Assembly (NCBI GenBank): GCA_017622295.1
Contig: JAGARK010000045.1
Span: 1 to 64,000 of the forward strand
Length of the DNA: 64,000 bases
Reading direction: 5' to 3'
Source: Oscillospiraceae bacterium
GTDB lineage: Bacteria; Bacillota; Clostridia; Oscillospirales; Oscillospiraceae
The position numbers and the translations under genes were made by a program. Numbering within the stretch: the stretch's first letter is position 1; each line of letters starts with the position of its first letter. Positions 8,762 through 17,762 of the stretch are shown piece by piece. Below the pieces are notes generated by a model. That model saw only the letters and a list, made by a program, of their open reading frames with translations. It was not told the origin of the DNA and did no database searches.

Positions 8762-11245
8762 TTATTCGTTTGTCACCTCACGCATGGCTTCCCCTGGCTT
8801 GGTGGTCATAATCCGGTAGAGCTCGTTATCCTGGGGGAAGTCGTTGATAAATGGCAGGATCACGTTGCCGAAGATAAGGATACCTTCGCCGGGATTGGAA
8901 TTGCTGATATGCCCAGCCTGTTTGCTGGAAATGTTCAGACGCTCGCAGAGGATCTTCCGGTCACCGCTTGCCTGGTTCAGCAGATAGATAAAATCGCTGT
9001 TTTCAAAGATATTTTCAATCTCCTGGGAAGCAAGCAGGTCTTTGACGTTCTGGGTGATGCCGGTGGGGATGCCGCCCCATTTACGGAAGCGCTTCCAGAT
9101 CTCCACGGAATAGGACGCAGACTGGGGATCTTTCAGAAGCAAGTGGAATTCGTCCATATAGTACCAGGTGGCCTTCTGAACATAGGTGGGATTCAGTTGG
9201 CCAGTGCCGGTCTCCTTATCGTGCTGTACCTCATAACGGATGTAGCGGTTTTCGGTGACACGGTTCCACACCTGATCCTGAATGACCAGCATACCCAGAC
9301 TTTTGAGCTGCTTGCCGATTTCCTTGATATCGAAGCAGACCAGGCGGTTGGTGATATCCACATTGGTTCTGCCGTTAAAGATATTCAGACTGCCATGTAC
9401 ATACAGCTCCAGGGCAGCAGCGATCCGCTGCGCTTCCGGCTCCGGCTGCTTTCGGATCTCATTGTAAAGATCCTCCAGAATGGGTACATTCTCCGGCCGG
9501 GGGTCTGCCATGTAGGGTCGGTAGACTGCCCGGACGCTTCGGTCGATCAGGGTCTTTTCCACCGGTTCCAGACCGTTACGGCCACCGGCTGCCAGCTCAC
9601 AGAAGGACAGAATGAAGTCCGATTTCAGAGCCAGGGGGTTATCGTCCTCGCTGTAATTCAGGTTGATATCCATGGGATTTACCCGCTGATTACTGGTAGG
9701 CGAGATCTTAATGACCTGACCGCCCAGCTTATAAACCAGGGGGAAATACTCCGCTTCCGGGTCACAGATAATGATATCGTCCCTTGTGGTCAGGAAGATG
9801 CTTCCTATGCACATCTTCGCGCTAAAGGACTTGCCGCTGCCGGGGGTGCCAAGTATCAGACCGTTGGGGGTCTTTAGCTGTTTGCGGTCGGCAAGGATCA
9901 CATTGCCGGAAGTGGCATTGAGCCCCATGTACACTGCCTCGCCGCCCATGAAAAGTTCCTGGGTGGTGAAGGGCACCATGATCGCCAGGGCCGAAGTAGT
10001 CAGTCCGCGGTTAATCCTGATTTTGTTGACGCCCAGGGGAAGCGCGGACACAAAACCCTGTTCCTGCTGGAAGTCCAGCCGGGTAAGCTGACAGTTATAC
10101 CGCTGGGCCACACTTGCGGTCCGCAGCAGCTCATTGTCCAGCTTTTGGCGGGTATCCGCGATATTGACGATCAGGAAGGTCACAAGGAACATTCTTTCGT
10201 TTCTGCTCTGCAGGTCACGGAGAATATTCTTTGCTTCGCCCGCGTAGGTGGCAATGTCCGTGGGGATGATATCCATATCGAAGCCCTCCCGGACTGCCCG
10301 CTTCTGGGCATCGATCTTCATACTGTCAATATCGGTGATTTTTCGCTTGACGGTCTTGATGGCTTCGTTCTGATCCATACTGCGGATATGGAGGCTTACC
10401 AGCATATTACTGTCTGTATCCAGCAGCTCAGCCAGGATACGGTCGTCCATTTCCGGGGCATTGATTTGAAGGAAGGATGCCGCGCAATACTTATTGCCCA
10501 TGGCAAAACGCCTTGCCTGCCCAAACTGGAAGGAGGACGGGGCAATAAAGTCCTTCACATGGAGGCCGGAAGGTGCCAGCCAGTCCCAATCGAAGGAAAA
10601 ACGGTCGCCGTCCGGGTGCATGATACCATGCAGCAGCGCCAACCATTCCCGGCCGTCCAGAGCTTTTGCCAATGCGCCGATCACCTTAAATTGGTTCAGG
10701 GCGTCCAGGATGATCCGGGAAAACCGCGTCCTTGCGGTTCGGATATCCTTCGCTTCAATGGTCAGGACCAACAGCTTTGTTTTTACAAATCCGTTGTTTC
10801 CTCGTTCCAACTGTCTGCGGAGAATTTGGGTGTACAGCTCCCGCAAGGGGTCAAACCGGTCACCCTGGGCCGCAATCTCGATACGCTTTACAAAATCCTC
10901 CCGGTTCATCCTTCTGCAGGGAAGGGACAGCTCCATACCGATGGTGCTGTCATGGGAATTGTAAAGGTCGCAGAGTGCTTCAAAGATGGAAGTCTGATCG
11001 TCCGGCTGGGCAAGCTGATAATTTACATCTTCAAACTCGATGCACCGGGACCAGGTAGTATCATCCAGTTTACACAGTCCATCCGGGTACATTTGCCGGA
11101 AGGGTAAGGTATCCTGGGCAGAGTGGGGTTTTCCATCCCCTCTGGCCGCTTCCATTATCCTGCGGATCTCTTTCTTCTCCCCAGCAGTCAGTTTACGTCT
11201 TGGCTTTTTTGCCGCCTCCGGCTGCTGCTTTGGACTTTTGGACAA
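8762..11245 (-). CDS. VirB4-like conjugative transfer ATPase (CD1110 type)
   Basis: 827-residue cytoplasmic motor ATPase of the type IV secretion system that energises channel assembly and DNA transfer. Seen: N-terminal VirB4 domain with PFRQMYPDGLCKL and FEDVNYQLAQ, Walker A GTPGSGKS (about residue 465), Walker B WYYMDEFHLLL, and the arginine-rich region RFRKWGGIPTGITQNVKDLL. Start is a TTG at 11245 with an excellent AAGGAGG nine to ten bases upstream. It overlaps the 3' end of prgI by 53 nt, and this start matches the Lys-rich N-terminus of relatives; ATG 11155 would cut conserved residues. Confidence 0.95.
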   Translation of the reverse strand: MSKSPKQQPEAAKKPRRKLTAGEKKEIRRIMEAARGDGKPHSAQDTLPFRQMYPDGLCKLDDTTWSRCIEFEDVNYQLAQPDDQTSIFEALCDLYNSHDSTIGMELSLPCRRMNREDFVKRIEIAAQGDRFDPLRELYTQILRRQLERGNNGFVKTKLLVLTIEAKDIRTARTRFSRIILDALNQFKVIGALAKALDGREWLALLHGIMHPDGDRFSFDWDWLAPSGLHVKDFIAPSSFQFGQARRFAMGNKYCAASFLQINAPEMDDRILAELLDTDSNMLVSLHIRSMDQNEAIKTVKRKITDIDSMKIDAQKRAVREGFDMDIIPTDIATYAGEAKNILRDLQSRNERMFLVTFLIVNIADTRQKLDNELLRTASVAQRYNCQLTRLDFQQEQGFVSALPLGVNKIRINRGLTTSALAIMVPFTTQELFMGGEAVYMGLNATSGNVILADRKQLKTPNGLILGTPGSGKSFSAKMCIGSIFLTTRDDIIICDPEAEYFPLVYKLGGQVIKISPTSNQRVNPMDINLNYSEDDNPLALKSDFILSFCELAAGGRNGLEPVEKTLIDRSVRAVYRPYMADPRPENVPILEDLYNEIRKQPEPEAQRIAAALELYVHGSLNIFNGRTNVDITNRLVCFDIKEIGKQLKSLGMLVIQDQVWNRVTENRYIRYEVQHDKETGTGQLNPTYVQKATWYYMDEFHLLLKDPQSASYSVEIWKRFRKWGGIPTGITQNVKDLLASQEIENIFENSDFIYLLNQASGDRKILCERLNISSKQAGHISNSNPGEGILIFGNVILPFINDFPQDNELYRIMTTKPGEAMREVTNE

Positions 11246-11597
11246 CCGCGCGTACCTCCTTATCTACCTGTATTTGCTGCTGGACAGCAGCATAGAAGTT
11301 ATGGGTCTGATACGGTCTTTCCTTCGGCCGGATGAAAAAGGTCTGGATCATTTGCCCCAGGATCACTTCCAGGGGCTGCCCATGCCGTTCATACATGGCA
11401 AACAGGAAAAAGGGCAGCATCACAAGGATCATGCAGAGGGTGGCCGCACTGGAACTTACCGTATCTTTGAGTAAAAAGAAAAGCGGCAAGCCTACCAGCA
11501 CTGCCGCCCCGAAACATATTAGCTGCCGGCGGGTCAAACCGAACAGCACTTTGGATTTCACCTTGGTCAGGTCTTTGGGAACAGTTACATACGCCAT
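11193..11597 (-). CDS. PrgI family inner-membrane conjugation protein
   Basis: 134 residues with the family signature at the start (MAYVTVPKDLTKVKSKVLFGLTRRQ). Two transmembrane helices follow (ICFGAAVLVGLPLFFLL and ATLCMILVMLPFFLFAMYE) and then an amphipathic, Lys-rich tail. PrgI/VirB3-like proteins anchor the VirB4 ATPase to the membrane channel, consistent with its place just upstream of and overlapping virB4. Start ATG at 11597 touches the stop region of the methylase gene. Confidence 0.92.
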   Translation of the reverse strand: MAYVTVPKDLTKVKSKVLFGLTRRQLICFGAAVLVGLPLFFLLKDTVSSSAATLCMILVMLPFFLFAMYERHGQPLEVILGQMIQTFFIRPKERPYQTHNFYAAVQQQIQVDKEVRAVVQKSKAAAGGGKKAKT

Positions 11598-12163
11598 TAT
11601 CTGACCTCCTTACCGGTTCCCGGAAAGTCGATGCTGCCGGGAGCTTCATTGCCCCACACATCCCATCCGGGAGACTGCTGGCGTGCGAATAATTCCACAC
11701 GGGGAACATCTCCCATGAGCTCAACAATTCGTTTTCTCGCTTCATCAGGCTTTTTACTGTGTTCCTCTATGGGAGAAATGATAACCTGATGTACACGGCG
11801 GGAATACCGTTTTGGGCTGCCTTTGGTAGCGATCACACACAGCTCTGCATTGGCCCGTGTCCAGTAGCCCATCCCCCAAAAGAGGGTCGGAGCTTTCCGG
11901 TTCTGTTTAATCCAGACAAAAGCAACGCTTTTATACTGGAATCCCCAGGCATCCATAACACCCCAGGCCTCCCTCAGCATAGGAAAGGTGATCCATAGGA
12001 ACAGGGCACAGTCTTTGGCTGCCAAATTTCCCACAGGCAGGGCCTTGATATCCTCAATGCTCATGGTGGGATAGTGACTTTCCGCACTGCGGCCTGATCC
12101 TTTCTTACTCCATACTTTGTAAGCCCAGGGCGGGTCCGCATAAATAACATTGTATTTCATCAT
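11597..12163 (-). CDS. MT-A70 family N6-adenine methyltransferase
   Basis: 188 residues with the catalytic DPPW motif at residues 10-13 (VIYADPPWAY), FLWITFPML, and the family segment GYWTRANAELCVIATKG. MT-A70 members methylate adenine N6 in DNA or RNA using S-adenosylmethionine. Its position inside the transfer operon between the VirB6-like gene and prgI is common in Tn1549-like elements and suggests protection of the element DNA against restriction in the recipient (inference). Start ATG at 12163 follows GGCGGTGA. Confidence 0.92.
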   Translation of the reverse strand: MMKYNVIYADPPWAYKVWSKKGSGRSAESHYPTMSIEDIKALPVGNLAAKDCALFLWITFPMLREAWGVMDAWGFQYKSVAFVWIKQNRKAPTLFWGMGYWTRANAELCVIATKGSPKRYSRRVHQVIISPIEEHSKKPDEARKRIVELMGDVPRVELFARQQSPGWDVWGNEAPGSIDFPGTGKEVR

Positions 12164-12174
12164 GTGTCACCGCC

Positions 12175-13044
12175 TTAATGGGCACCAAACAGAGACTTGG
12201 AAAGGCTGCCTGTTTTGAACAGCGCGAAGCACAGCAGCACCGTATAACCCATGCAGGTCCAGATGGCCCCGGAAATATCGCCGCTGGTGGCGATACCCTG
12301 TACAAGGACAGAATAGATACCCACGCACACCATAATAAGAAATGCCTGGAAGCCCAGGGCAAACAGGGAGCGAAGGTAATTCTGGCCGGTAGTGCCCCAA
12401 TCCCGGTTGGTCATGGTTGCAAGGGGGATCGGTCCGATGGAGGTAGTCAGATACACTTCGATCATGCGGCCGTATATGACCAGCATGATACAGATGGATA
12501 GCGCGTTCATGGTCAATCCCACAAATAGGGACTGGAACCACAGGCCAAACAATTCACCGGTGGGCAATGCTTCCAACTGTCCTTCCATATCCGTTATCAC
12601 GCTGTTTATGTCTATGGAAGTGCTGCCGATAATGACGCCCGCGCTGCTGTTGACAACACTTTGCGCCACATCGAATACACCCATGACAATGTTCCAGGTG
12701 TTGGTCACGATCAGCACGGCACAGAAGGTCTTGAATATCCATTTGAAGAACATCCAGGTATCAATGTCGTGGAGATTATTCTTTTCTGTTACGAGCTGGA
12801 TCAGCTCGTAACACATAACGAATGTCAGGATAACCCCGGCAATCGGAACGATCACCGTTTCAGAAAGATTCTGGATCATGGAAAAGACGCCGCTGTTCCA
12901 GCCCTGCGGCGTCTGTCCCACTTCACCGGCGATCTCGCCTACTTTGGTGTTCACCGTATCGAACATGCCCGACAGGTTTCCTGTGATACCTTCGACGAGC
13001 AGCCCGCGCAGCCACTCGTCAAGTTTGTCGAGTATGCCGCCCAT
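12175..13044 (-). CDS. VirB6/TrbL-like conjugal transfer membrane protein (CD1112 type)
   Basis: 289 residues with about six hydrophobic helices (for example VIVPIAGVILTFVMCYELIQLV, TFCAVLIVTNTWNIVMGVF, ALSICIMLVIYGRMIEVY). The start MGGILDKLDEWLRGLLVEGITGNL is typical of CD1112-like proteins. These polytopic proteins line the DNA transfer channel. No clear Shine-Dalgarno site precedes the ATG at 13044; the gene begins 20 nt after the Maff2 stop, so translation may depend on coupling. Confidence 0.9.
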   Translation of the reverse strand: MGGILDKLDEWLRGLLVEGITGNLSGMFDTVNTKVGEIAGEVGQTPQGWNSGVFSMIQNLSETVIVPIAGVILTFVMCYELIQLVTEKNNLHDIDTWMFFKWIFKTFCAVLIVTNTWNIVMGVFDVAQSVVNSSAGVIIGSTSIDINSVITDMEGQLEALPTGELFGLWFQSLFVGLTMNALSICIMLVIYGRMIEVYLTTSIGPIPLATMTNRDWGTTGQNYLRSLFALGFQAFLIMVCVGIYSVLVQGIATSGDISGAIWTCMGYTVLLCFALFKTGSLSKSLFGAH

Positions 13045-13064
13045 AAGCGATTACGCTTCGGATC

Positions 13065-13280
13065 TTAACCGAACAGGCCACTCAGCAGAGGCACCAGGGT
13101 AATACCGATCAGGGCCACACCGCCGCCAGCCATAAGCTGCTTCATGCCCTGGGACTTGGATGCAGGGTTGTCCTGACCGTAACCTTCCAGCAGATTGATA
13201 ACGCCCCAAATGCCCAGACCAGCGCCCAGAGCAACAACCAGGGTTTGCAGTACACCCACCGCAGAATTGAAAAATGCCAT
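13065..13280 (-). CDS. Maff2 family small membrane protein
   Basis: 71 residues with two hydrophobic helices separated by a polar loop (GYGQDNPASKSQGMKQ), the pattern of Maff2/VirB2-like proteins found next to CD1112 and VirD4 genes in Clostridia conjugative elements. It is a likely pilin-like channel subunit. Start ATG at 13280 has AGGAGG seven to eight bases upstream. Confidence 0.9.
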   Translation of the reverse strand: MAFFNSAVGVLQTLVVALGAGLGIWGVINLLEGYGQDNPASKSQGMKQLMAGGGVALIGITLVPLLSGLFG

Positions 13281-13307
13281 TTAATATCCTCCTAAAAATG
13301 TGATTTG

Positions 13308-15065
13308 TCATGTAGTTACGTTGATCTCGTACACATCGAAGCTGTCCGTGGGCTTTACCACGGTTCGCTTGCTTCTCATGTACCGTTCCATGTCAAAGAC
13401 ATTTTTAGGGTCGGCGTCGGCTGTATATTTGTAGTTGGGGTGCTTCGTCAGGTCGTACTTCTCGGAGAGAAACGGACGGACACCGCGCAGCATAAAAATA
13501 CACTTGCCGCCGTCCATTACTGCTAATTCGTCCTGGGACATCAGCTCCTTTCCTAATTTCTGATAGTTGAGGCCATGGGAGATTTGACTGCCCCGGTTCT
13601 CAGATTGGTTATAAAGATCAATGGTCTCTTTCCCAAGCAGTTCTGAGATCTCTTTCAGGGTAGATTTCTCCTTGCCTCCCAGGAACAAGGTGCTGTCGCA
13701 GTTACCTACAATAGTATCTGCCGCATCCTTGTAAATGGTTTTTAGCTGACTCTGCGACTGTAATATGATCGCTGCCGATATTTCACGGCTGCGGATCGTG
13801 GCGATCAGCTTGTCAAAGTTCGGTATCTGACCGATATTGGCAAACTCGTCCAGGATCAGACGCACATGGACAGGCAGCCGCCCGCCGTAAAAGTCGTCCG
13901 CCTTATCGCAGAGTAAATTAAATAGTTGGCTGTACATCAGAGCACAGACAAAATTAAAGGTCGCATCTGTATCACTAAGGATAACGAACAGGGCGGTTTT
14001 CTCGTCGCCCAGGGTATCCAGCTCCAGCTCGTCGTATTCCATAAGGTCCCGAAGTTCCTTGATATCGAAGGGAGCAAGGCGGGCACCGCAGCTAATTAAG
14101 ATACTTTTGAGTGTCTTGCCTGCGGCCATCTTGAATTTCTTATACTGCTTTACCGCAAAATGCTCCGGTTCCTTCGCTTCCAGCTCAGCAAAAAGGAGGT
14201 CAACGGGACTTTGGTAAGTCTCGTCGTCCTCCCGCGCTTCGCTGGCATTGATAAGATCCAGCAGGGTTATGAAATTCTTTTCATAGTCTGGTGCCTCGTA
14301 CCAAATGTAGCCGATCAGGGCTGTATAGTACAGCCGTTCCGCTTTCACCCAAAAGTCCTCGCCGGATTTCTCGCCCTCGCCCTTGGTATTCATAATCAGA
14401 GCGTTTACCAGCTTCAGGATATCCTTCTCTGAACGAATATAGGCCAGGGGATTGTATTTCATGGACTTTTTGAAATTGATTAGGTTAAGGCACTTGATCC
14501 GGTATTTCTTCCGTCTCAGGAAGGTGCCAACCTCCGGCAAAAGGGTTCCTTTCGGATCGGTCACGACATACGAACTATGGGCTTGGAGAAGTGAAGGTTT
14601 GCAGAAAAACCTCGTTTTTCCGCTTCCGCTGCCGCCGATCACAAGAATATTCTTGTTTCTGGCGTACTTCGGCTGCTTGGGACGGCTCGCCATGGTCAGG
14701 CGCTCCGTCATGGTCATGGGGATATTCTGGAAAAAGTCCGGGTCGATATACGGGGCAATGTCAGCAGCGGTGCCCCAACGGGCGCTGCCGTACTCTACTC
14801 CATGACGGTACTTTTTCGCGTTCTTACTTCGCATATAAACCGCGATACGCAGGATCAGCGCACCGGCTATGCCAATCAGAAGATCCGTGGGATGGAAGCT
14901 CAGGCCCATCCGGGAAAAGGCGGCGGTAAAACCCTCGCCAATGGCAAGAAGTTTTGCGGACAGGTCCGCACCCGGCGCCAGCCGGAAAGCCTGAGACACC
15001 TTATCGAAGGGATACACGAACAGAAGGTAGGGCAAATTGGTCAGGATCAGTTTCTTGGGGTTCAT
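13308..15065 (-). CDS. VirD4-like type IV coupling protein (CD1115 type)
   Basis: 585 residues. Two N-terminal membrane helices, Walker A VIGGSGSGKTRFF (about residues 150-160), SSYVVTDPKGTLL, Walker B RLILDEFANIGQIPNF, and the coupling protein sensor region ILQSQSQLKTIY. It recruits the relaxase-DNA complex to the secretion channel and pumps DNA. The ATG (15065) overlaps the stop of pcfB (ATGA arrangement), so the two are translationally coupled. The relaxase itself is not in this window. Confidence 0.95.
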   Translation of the reverse strand: MNPKKLILTNLPYLLFVYPFDKVSQAFRLAPGADLSAKLLAIGEGFTAAFSRMGLSFHPTDLLIGIAGALILRIAVYMRSKNAKKYRHGVEYGSARWGTAADIAPYIDPDFFQNIPMTMTERLTMASRPKQPKYARNKNILVIGGSGSGKTRFFCKPSLLQAHSSYVVTDPKGTLLPEVGTFLRRKKYRIKCLNLINFKKSMKYNPLAYIRSEKDILKLVNALIMNTKGEGEKSGEDFWVKAERLYYTALIGYIWYEAPDYEKNFITLLDLINASEAREDDETYQSPVDLLFAELEAKEPEHFAVKQYKKFKMAAGKTLKSILISCGARLAPFDIKELRDLMEYDELELDTLGDEKTALFVILSDTDATFNFVCALMYSQLFNLLCDKADDFYGGRLPVHVRLILDEFANIGQIPNFDKLIATIRSREISAAIILQSQSQLKTIYKDAADTIVGNCDSTLFLGGKEKSTLKEISELLGKETIDLYNQSENRGSQISHGLNYQKLGKELMSQDELAVMDGGKCIFMLRGVRPFLSEKYDLTKHPNYKYTADADPKNVFDMERYMRSKRTVVKPTDSFDVYEINVTT

Positions 15066-15541
15066 AGCTCCACACCCCGATCCTTTACCTTGGCCTTTTC
15101 ACGGTCAAACTGCCTGTTTTCCTTCTGCTGTACCTTCTCCTTTGCCAAAGCAAGACGCTTTCGTATGGACGGCTTGCGCAGCACCTTCTTAGCGGTAAAC
15201 TCCTGGAATGCTGCTGTAATGGCATCCGCGTCCCGGCTTTTGAAAAAGACCAGGTACCGTGGATGGTCAGCAGCAGTATCCTTTTTCAGGGCAAAATCCA
15301 CATGGTATTTCTTTGCCACCTGGGTAAATGCCTTGATATTCTTATCGCTGATCTCGATACTTGCCAGTCCTGCGTTCTGCTGGGCAAGGTGTTTCAGGGA
15401 TTGCTTCCCCCGGTAGATCTTCGGCTGTTTGTTCTTTTGGGCGTCCAGATAGGTGGTAATGGCTTTTTCAAGCACCTGCTCACTCATTCTGGCACCGTCA
15501 ACGATCAAAGCAACGGCCTTGCCGGTTACTTCCTCCTGCAC
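15062..15541 (-). CDS. pcfB: PcfB family protein
   Basis: 159 residues matching PcfB (DUF3801), an accessory of the coupling protein in pCF10-type conjugation: MQEEVTGKAVALIVDGARMS at the start, GKQSLKHLAQQ, and a Lys/Arg-rich C-terminus. Start is GTG at 15541, immediately after the stop of the upstream gene, with AGGGGG nine bases before it. Its stop overlaps the VirD4 start. Confidence 0.9.
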   Translation of the reverse strand: MQEEVTGKAVALIVDGARMSEQVLEKAITTYLDAQKNKQPKIYRGKQSLKHLAQQNAGLASIEISDKNIKAFTQVAKKYHVDFALKKDTAADHPRYLVFFKSRDADAITAAFQEFTAKKVLRKPSIRKRLALAKEKVQQKENRQFDREKAKVKDRGVEL

Positions 15542-16444
15542 TTACGGTCGCCCCCTTTGACCTCCCCCGTACATATCGTGCTGCACCAGGGCAGAATAGT
15601 AATTGCTGATGGTGGAAGGAGCGTTGTACAGGGCAGCCAGCAGATACTTCTTGATGTTGCGGACGTAGGTGGTGTTTTCCCTCATGCAGTCCATGACATA
15701 CTGAATATGGGTGCTGTTCAGTTTCAGGAACCGGGATTTAACCACCTCTGCCGGAAAATCGTCGCCGGAAATGCGGACGGTTTTCCTTGCGGTGCAAACT
15801 GTATCAACGATAAGCTCCGTGATCTCGTCCAACTGTTCACGGTCCACCTTCGGATCGGACGCAAGAATCTCATAGTCAATGTTCTCCAAAATAATCTCAC
15901 GATAGATTTCTCTGGATTCCATCCCATCCGTTCCCATCGGTGTCCCGGAGGGGGTAGGGGGATTTGATTGGATAGGAATTGATTTATCTATACTTGATGA
16001 ATCTGTATTTGATAAATAGTTACTTGATATATCTATATTTAATTGTGCGGGGTTTCCCTGTATAGGGGCATCCAATGTTGGATCTACCTGTATTGGATTT
16101 TCCCGTATAGGTTTTTCCTGTATAGGTTCTGGCGGTTTAGGTTGGGGTGGCCTGGGTTGTTCCAGTATGGTGTACTCGATTGACCCAAGCTGACCGTTTG
16201 CGTTTCGGACACGCTCCCGGATCAGATAGCCGTGTGCCTCCAGCTCCCGCACTCCGGCGCTGATACTGTCAACGCCATCCTTGCAGATATGGGCAAGGCC
16301 CTTCATTGTATAATCCCAGCCCTCAGGCAGGGACAACATCAGGGACAGCAGACCCTTGGCCTTTAGGGACAGTTCCGTGTTCCGCAGATGGTGGTTCGAC
16401 ATGACCGTATAATCACGGGTCTTTTCAATGCGGAAAACTGCCAT
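15542..16444 (-). CDS. DUF6017-type helix-turn-helix protein (replication initiator-like), first gene of the transfer operon
   Basis: About 300 residues from ATG 16444, chosen because AAGGAGG lies nine bases upstream and relatives begin MAVFRIEKTRDYTVMSNHHL. The N-terminal part (NTELSLKAKGLLSLMLSLPEGWDYT...GVRELEAHGYLIRER) is the winged helix typical of RepA_N/helix-turn-helix initiators. The middle (about 125-190) is a Pro/Ile/Gln-rich repeat (PIQ, PIR units). The C-terminal DUF6017 part contains ISSNYLS... and ends in a GGGQRGRP tail. In related elements this gene heads the transfer module and may control replication or expression. Confidence 0.85.
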   Translation of the reverse strand: MAVFRIEKTRDYTVMSNHHLRNTELSLKAKGLLSLMLSLPEGWDYTMKGLAHICKDGVDSISAGVRELEAHGYLIRERVRNANGQLGSIEYTILEQPRPPQPKPPEPIQEKPIRENPIQVDPTLDAPIQGNPAQLNIDISSNYLSNTDSSSIDKSIPIQSNPPTPSGTPMGTDGMESREIYREIILENIDYEILASDPKVDREQLDEITELIVDTVCTARKTVRISGDDFPAEVVKSRFLKLNSTHIQYVMDCMRENTTYVRNIKKYLLAALYNAPSTISNYYSALVQHDMYGGGQRGRP

Positions 16445-16630
16445 TCGTATGACCTCCTTCCTCGTAGAATAAAAGTGTTGATTTTCGTGGAAATGCCGTC
16501 CTCTGTCCGTTTTCAATTCCCCGGTGGGAAAAGATATGGGCGGCATCTTTTTCGCCGCATACAGAAGGAAGATTGATGCAAATTCCACCCTCATTCGTAC
16601 AATTATCAGCGGCTTGCAGAAAATGGGCAC

Positions 16631-16664
16631 AAAAAAACGCCACAGGAAAATTCCTATGGCGTTT
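16631..16664 (-). terminator. Intrinsic terminator upstream of the transfer operon
   Basis: Minus-strand hairpin AACGCCATAGGAA/TTCCTGTGGCGTT (one G-U pair) followed by seven T. It insulates the transfer operon from transcription arriving from the regulator genes to its right. Confidence 0.85.
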
Positions 16665-16757
16665 GGGACAGAAAAAAGGCACTAATACTTTCGTATCAGC
16701 GCCTATTTTTCCGTCGGTATTTGATTCTTAACTTGACACCGCGTTCTCTGCCTCCGA

Positions 16758-16790
16758 AAAACATTGTATTACCGACTAATTCAATGTTTT
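16758..16790 (-). terminator. Probable terminator after the truncated WYL gene
   Basis: Inverted repeat AAAACATTG...CAATGTTTT directly after the TAA at 16792, ending in a T run on the minus strand. A weak AT-rich hairpin, seconded by the stronger terminator at 16631-16664. The rest of the gap 16445-16757 shows no gene. Confidence 0.55.
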
Positions 16791-16791
16791 C

Positions 16792-17244
16792 TTATGCGGA
16801 AGCAGGGAAACGGCTTGCTTTCTTTTTCAGTTTGTCAGTCAGTTCCTTGGCTTTCTTTTGGGTGATGAAGCGGGAGGACTGAACGCAGTCGATCAAAAGT
16901 TGAAGTTCCTGTGTTTCAAACTCACGCTCAATGATCCGCCAACCCCTTGTCCGCCCATCGTATTGGGTTTCGTAGCCATACTCCCCCAAAAGGCGAAGAT
17001 CGGAACAGACAGTTTTTTGCTCCACAGGGATCTTGTGGTAGTTCTCCAAGTGTTCGATGATTTCTGCGACTTTCTTTGTGTGGGTTTCGTCGGTTTCTTC
17101 CAAAAGATAGTCCAAAAGGTAGAACAGTTTCAGCCTTTGGTTCTGCGATCTGCCCTTGCCCTTTTTCTTGTGCTTTTGGTTCTGCTCCCTTATTCGTGCT
17201 TCAATTTCCTCTCGGCTCAGTTCCCATTTCTCTTGGTCTGCCAT
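16792..17244 (-). CDS. WYL-family regulator, N-terminal part only
   Basis: 150 residues matching the front half of WYL-domain transcription regulators: a basic start, a winged helix (LFYLLDYLLEETDETHTKKVAEIIEHLE...VCSDLRLLGEYGYE) and the linker up to FITQKKAKELTDKLKKKAS. Full-length relatives run on for another 150-180 residues carrying the WYL effector domain, which is absent: a TAA follows at 16792. It is either a truncated remnant or a free-standing DNA-binding half. Expressed on the minus strand, opposite to nothing nearby, just before a terminator. Confidence 0.7.
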   Translation of the reverse strand: MADQEKWELSREEIEARIREQNQKHKKKGKGRSQNQRLKLFYLLDYLLEETDETHTKKVAEIIEHLENYHKIPVEQKTVCSDLRLLGEYGYETQYDGRTRGWRIIEREFETQELQLLIDCVQSSRFITQKKAKELTDKLKKKASRFPASA

Positions 17245-17304
17245 AGATGTCCCTCCCGCATTGGGATTTTCTGCTATTGTATCATCTTTTCCCGAAGAAA
17301 GGAA

Positions 17305-17628
17305 CTACACATTTTCAGTCAGGCAGTATTCCACCAACATTTCCACCATTTTTCTATCTTTTGGCGGAAGTTTGGCAATGCGAGCGGTCAATGCTTCATT
17401 GTCATCCGCTGTGGCTTTTCCTGTCAGGATGTAGTCGGTGCTGATGTCTAAAATATGGCTTAAATTGATTAAATTATCAATGCGGATGGCCTTATTACCT
17501 CTTTCAAGGTTAGATACCATTTGAATGGAAACATTCATCATTTCCGCAAGTTGTTCTTGGGTATACCCCTGCTGTTTTCTGCGGTTTTGGATACGCTTCC
17601 CAATGCCATTCAAATCAACTTCGCCCAT
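17305..17628 (-). CDS. XRE-family transcriptional regulator
   Basis: 107 residues from ATG 17628, which follows GGGGTGAG. The HTH_3 domain is clear at about residues 8-65 (IGKRIQNRRKQQGYTQEQLAEMMNVSIQMVSNLERG). A short helical tail follows (LPPKDRKMVEMLVEYCL). The gene is divergent from the lipoprotein gene at 17763, with the 134-nt gap holding the promoters for both, so it may regulate that lipoprotein. Confidence 0.88.
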   Translation of the reverse strand: MGEVDLNGIGKRIQNRRKQQGYTQEQLAEMMNVSIQMVSNLERGNKAIRIDNLINLSHILDISTDYILTGKATADDNEALTARIAKLPPKDRKMVEMLVEYCLTENV

Positions 17629-17762
17629 ATTCTCACCCCGTTTGTTAAACTTCGGGATAATTATATGAACTTTTAGATTAAATAATAAGCACTCGTGGAT
17701 TGACAATATTAATCTATAGGTGCTATAATGTGTAGGAAAATCAAAAGAAAGAAGGAACGCAA

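Noticed and set aside
5277..8819. 1,180-codon plus-strand open frame opposite the NlpC/P60 protein and antirepressor
   Set aside because: Antisense shadow: the minus-strand proteins carry clear domains, signal peptide and LPKTG; the plus frame has none.
15990..16130. Apparent short tandem repeats that might be an origin or iteron array
   Set aside because: They encode the Pro/Ile/Gln repeat of the DUF6017 protein; spacing is irregular and there is no AT-rich origin structure.
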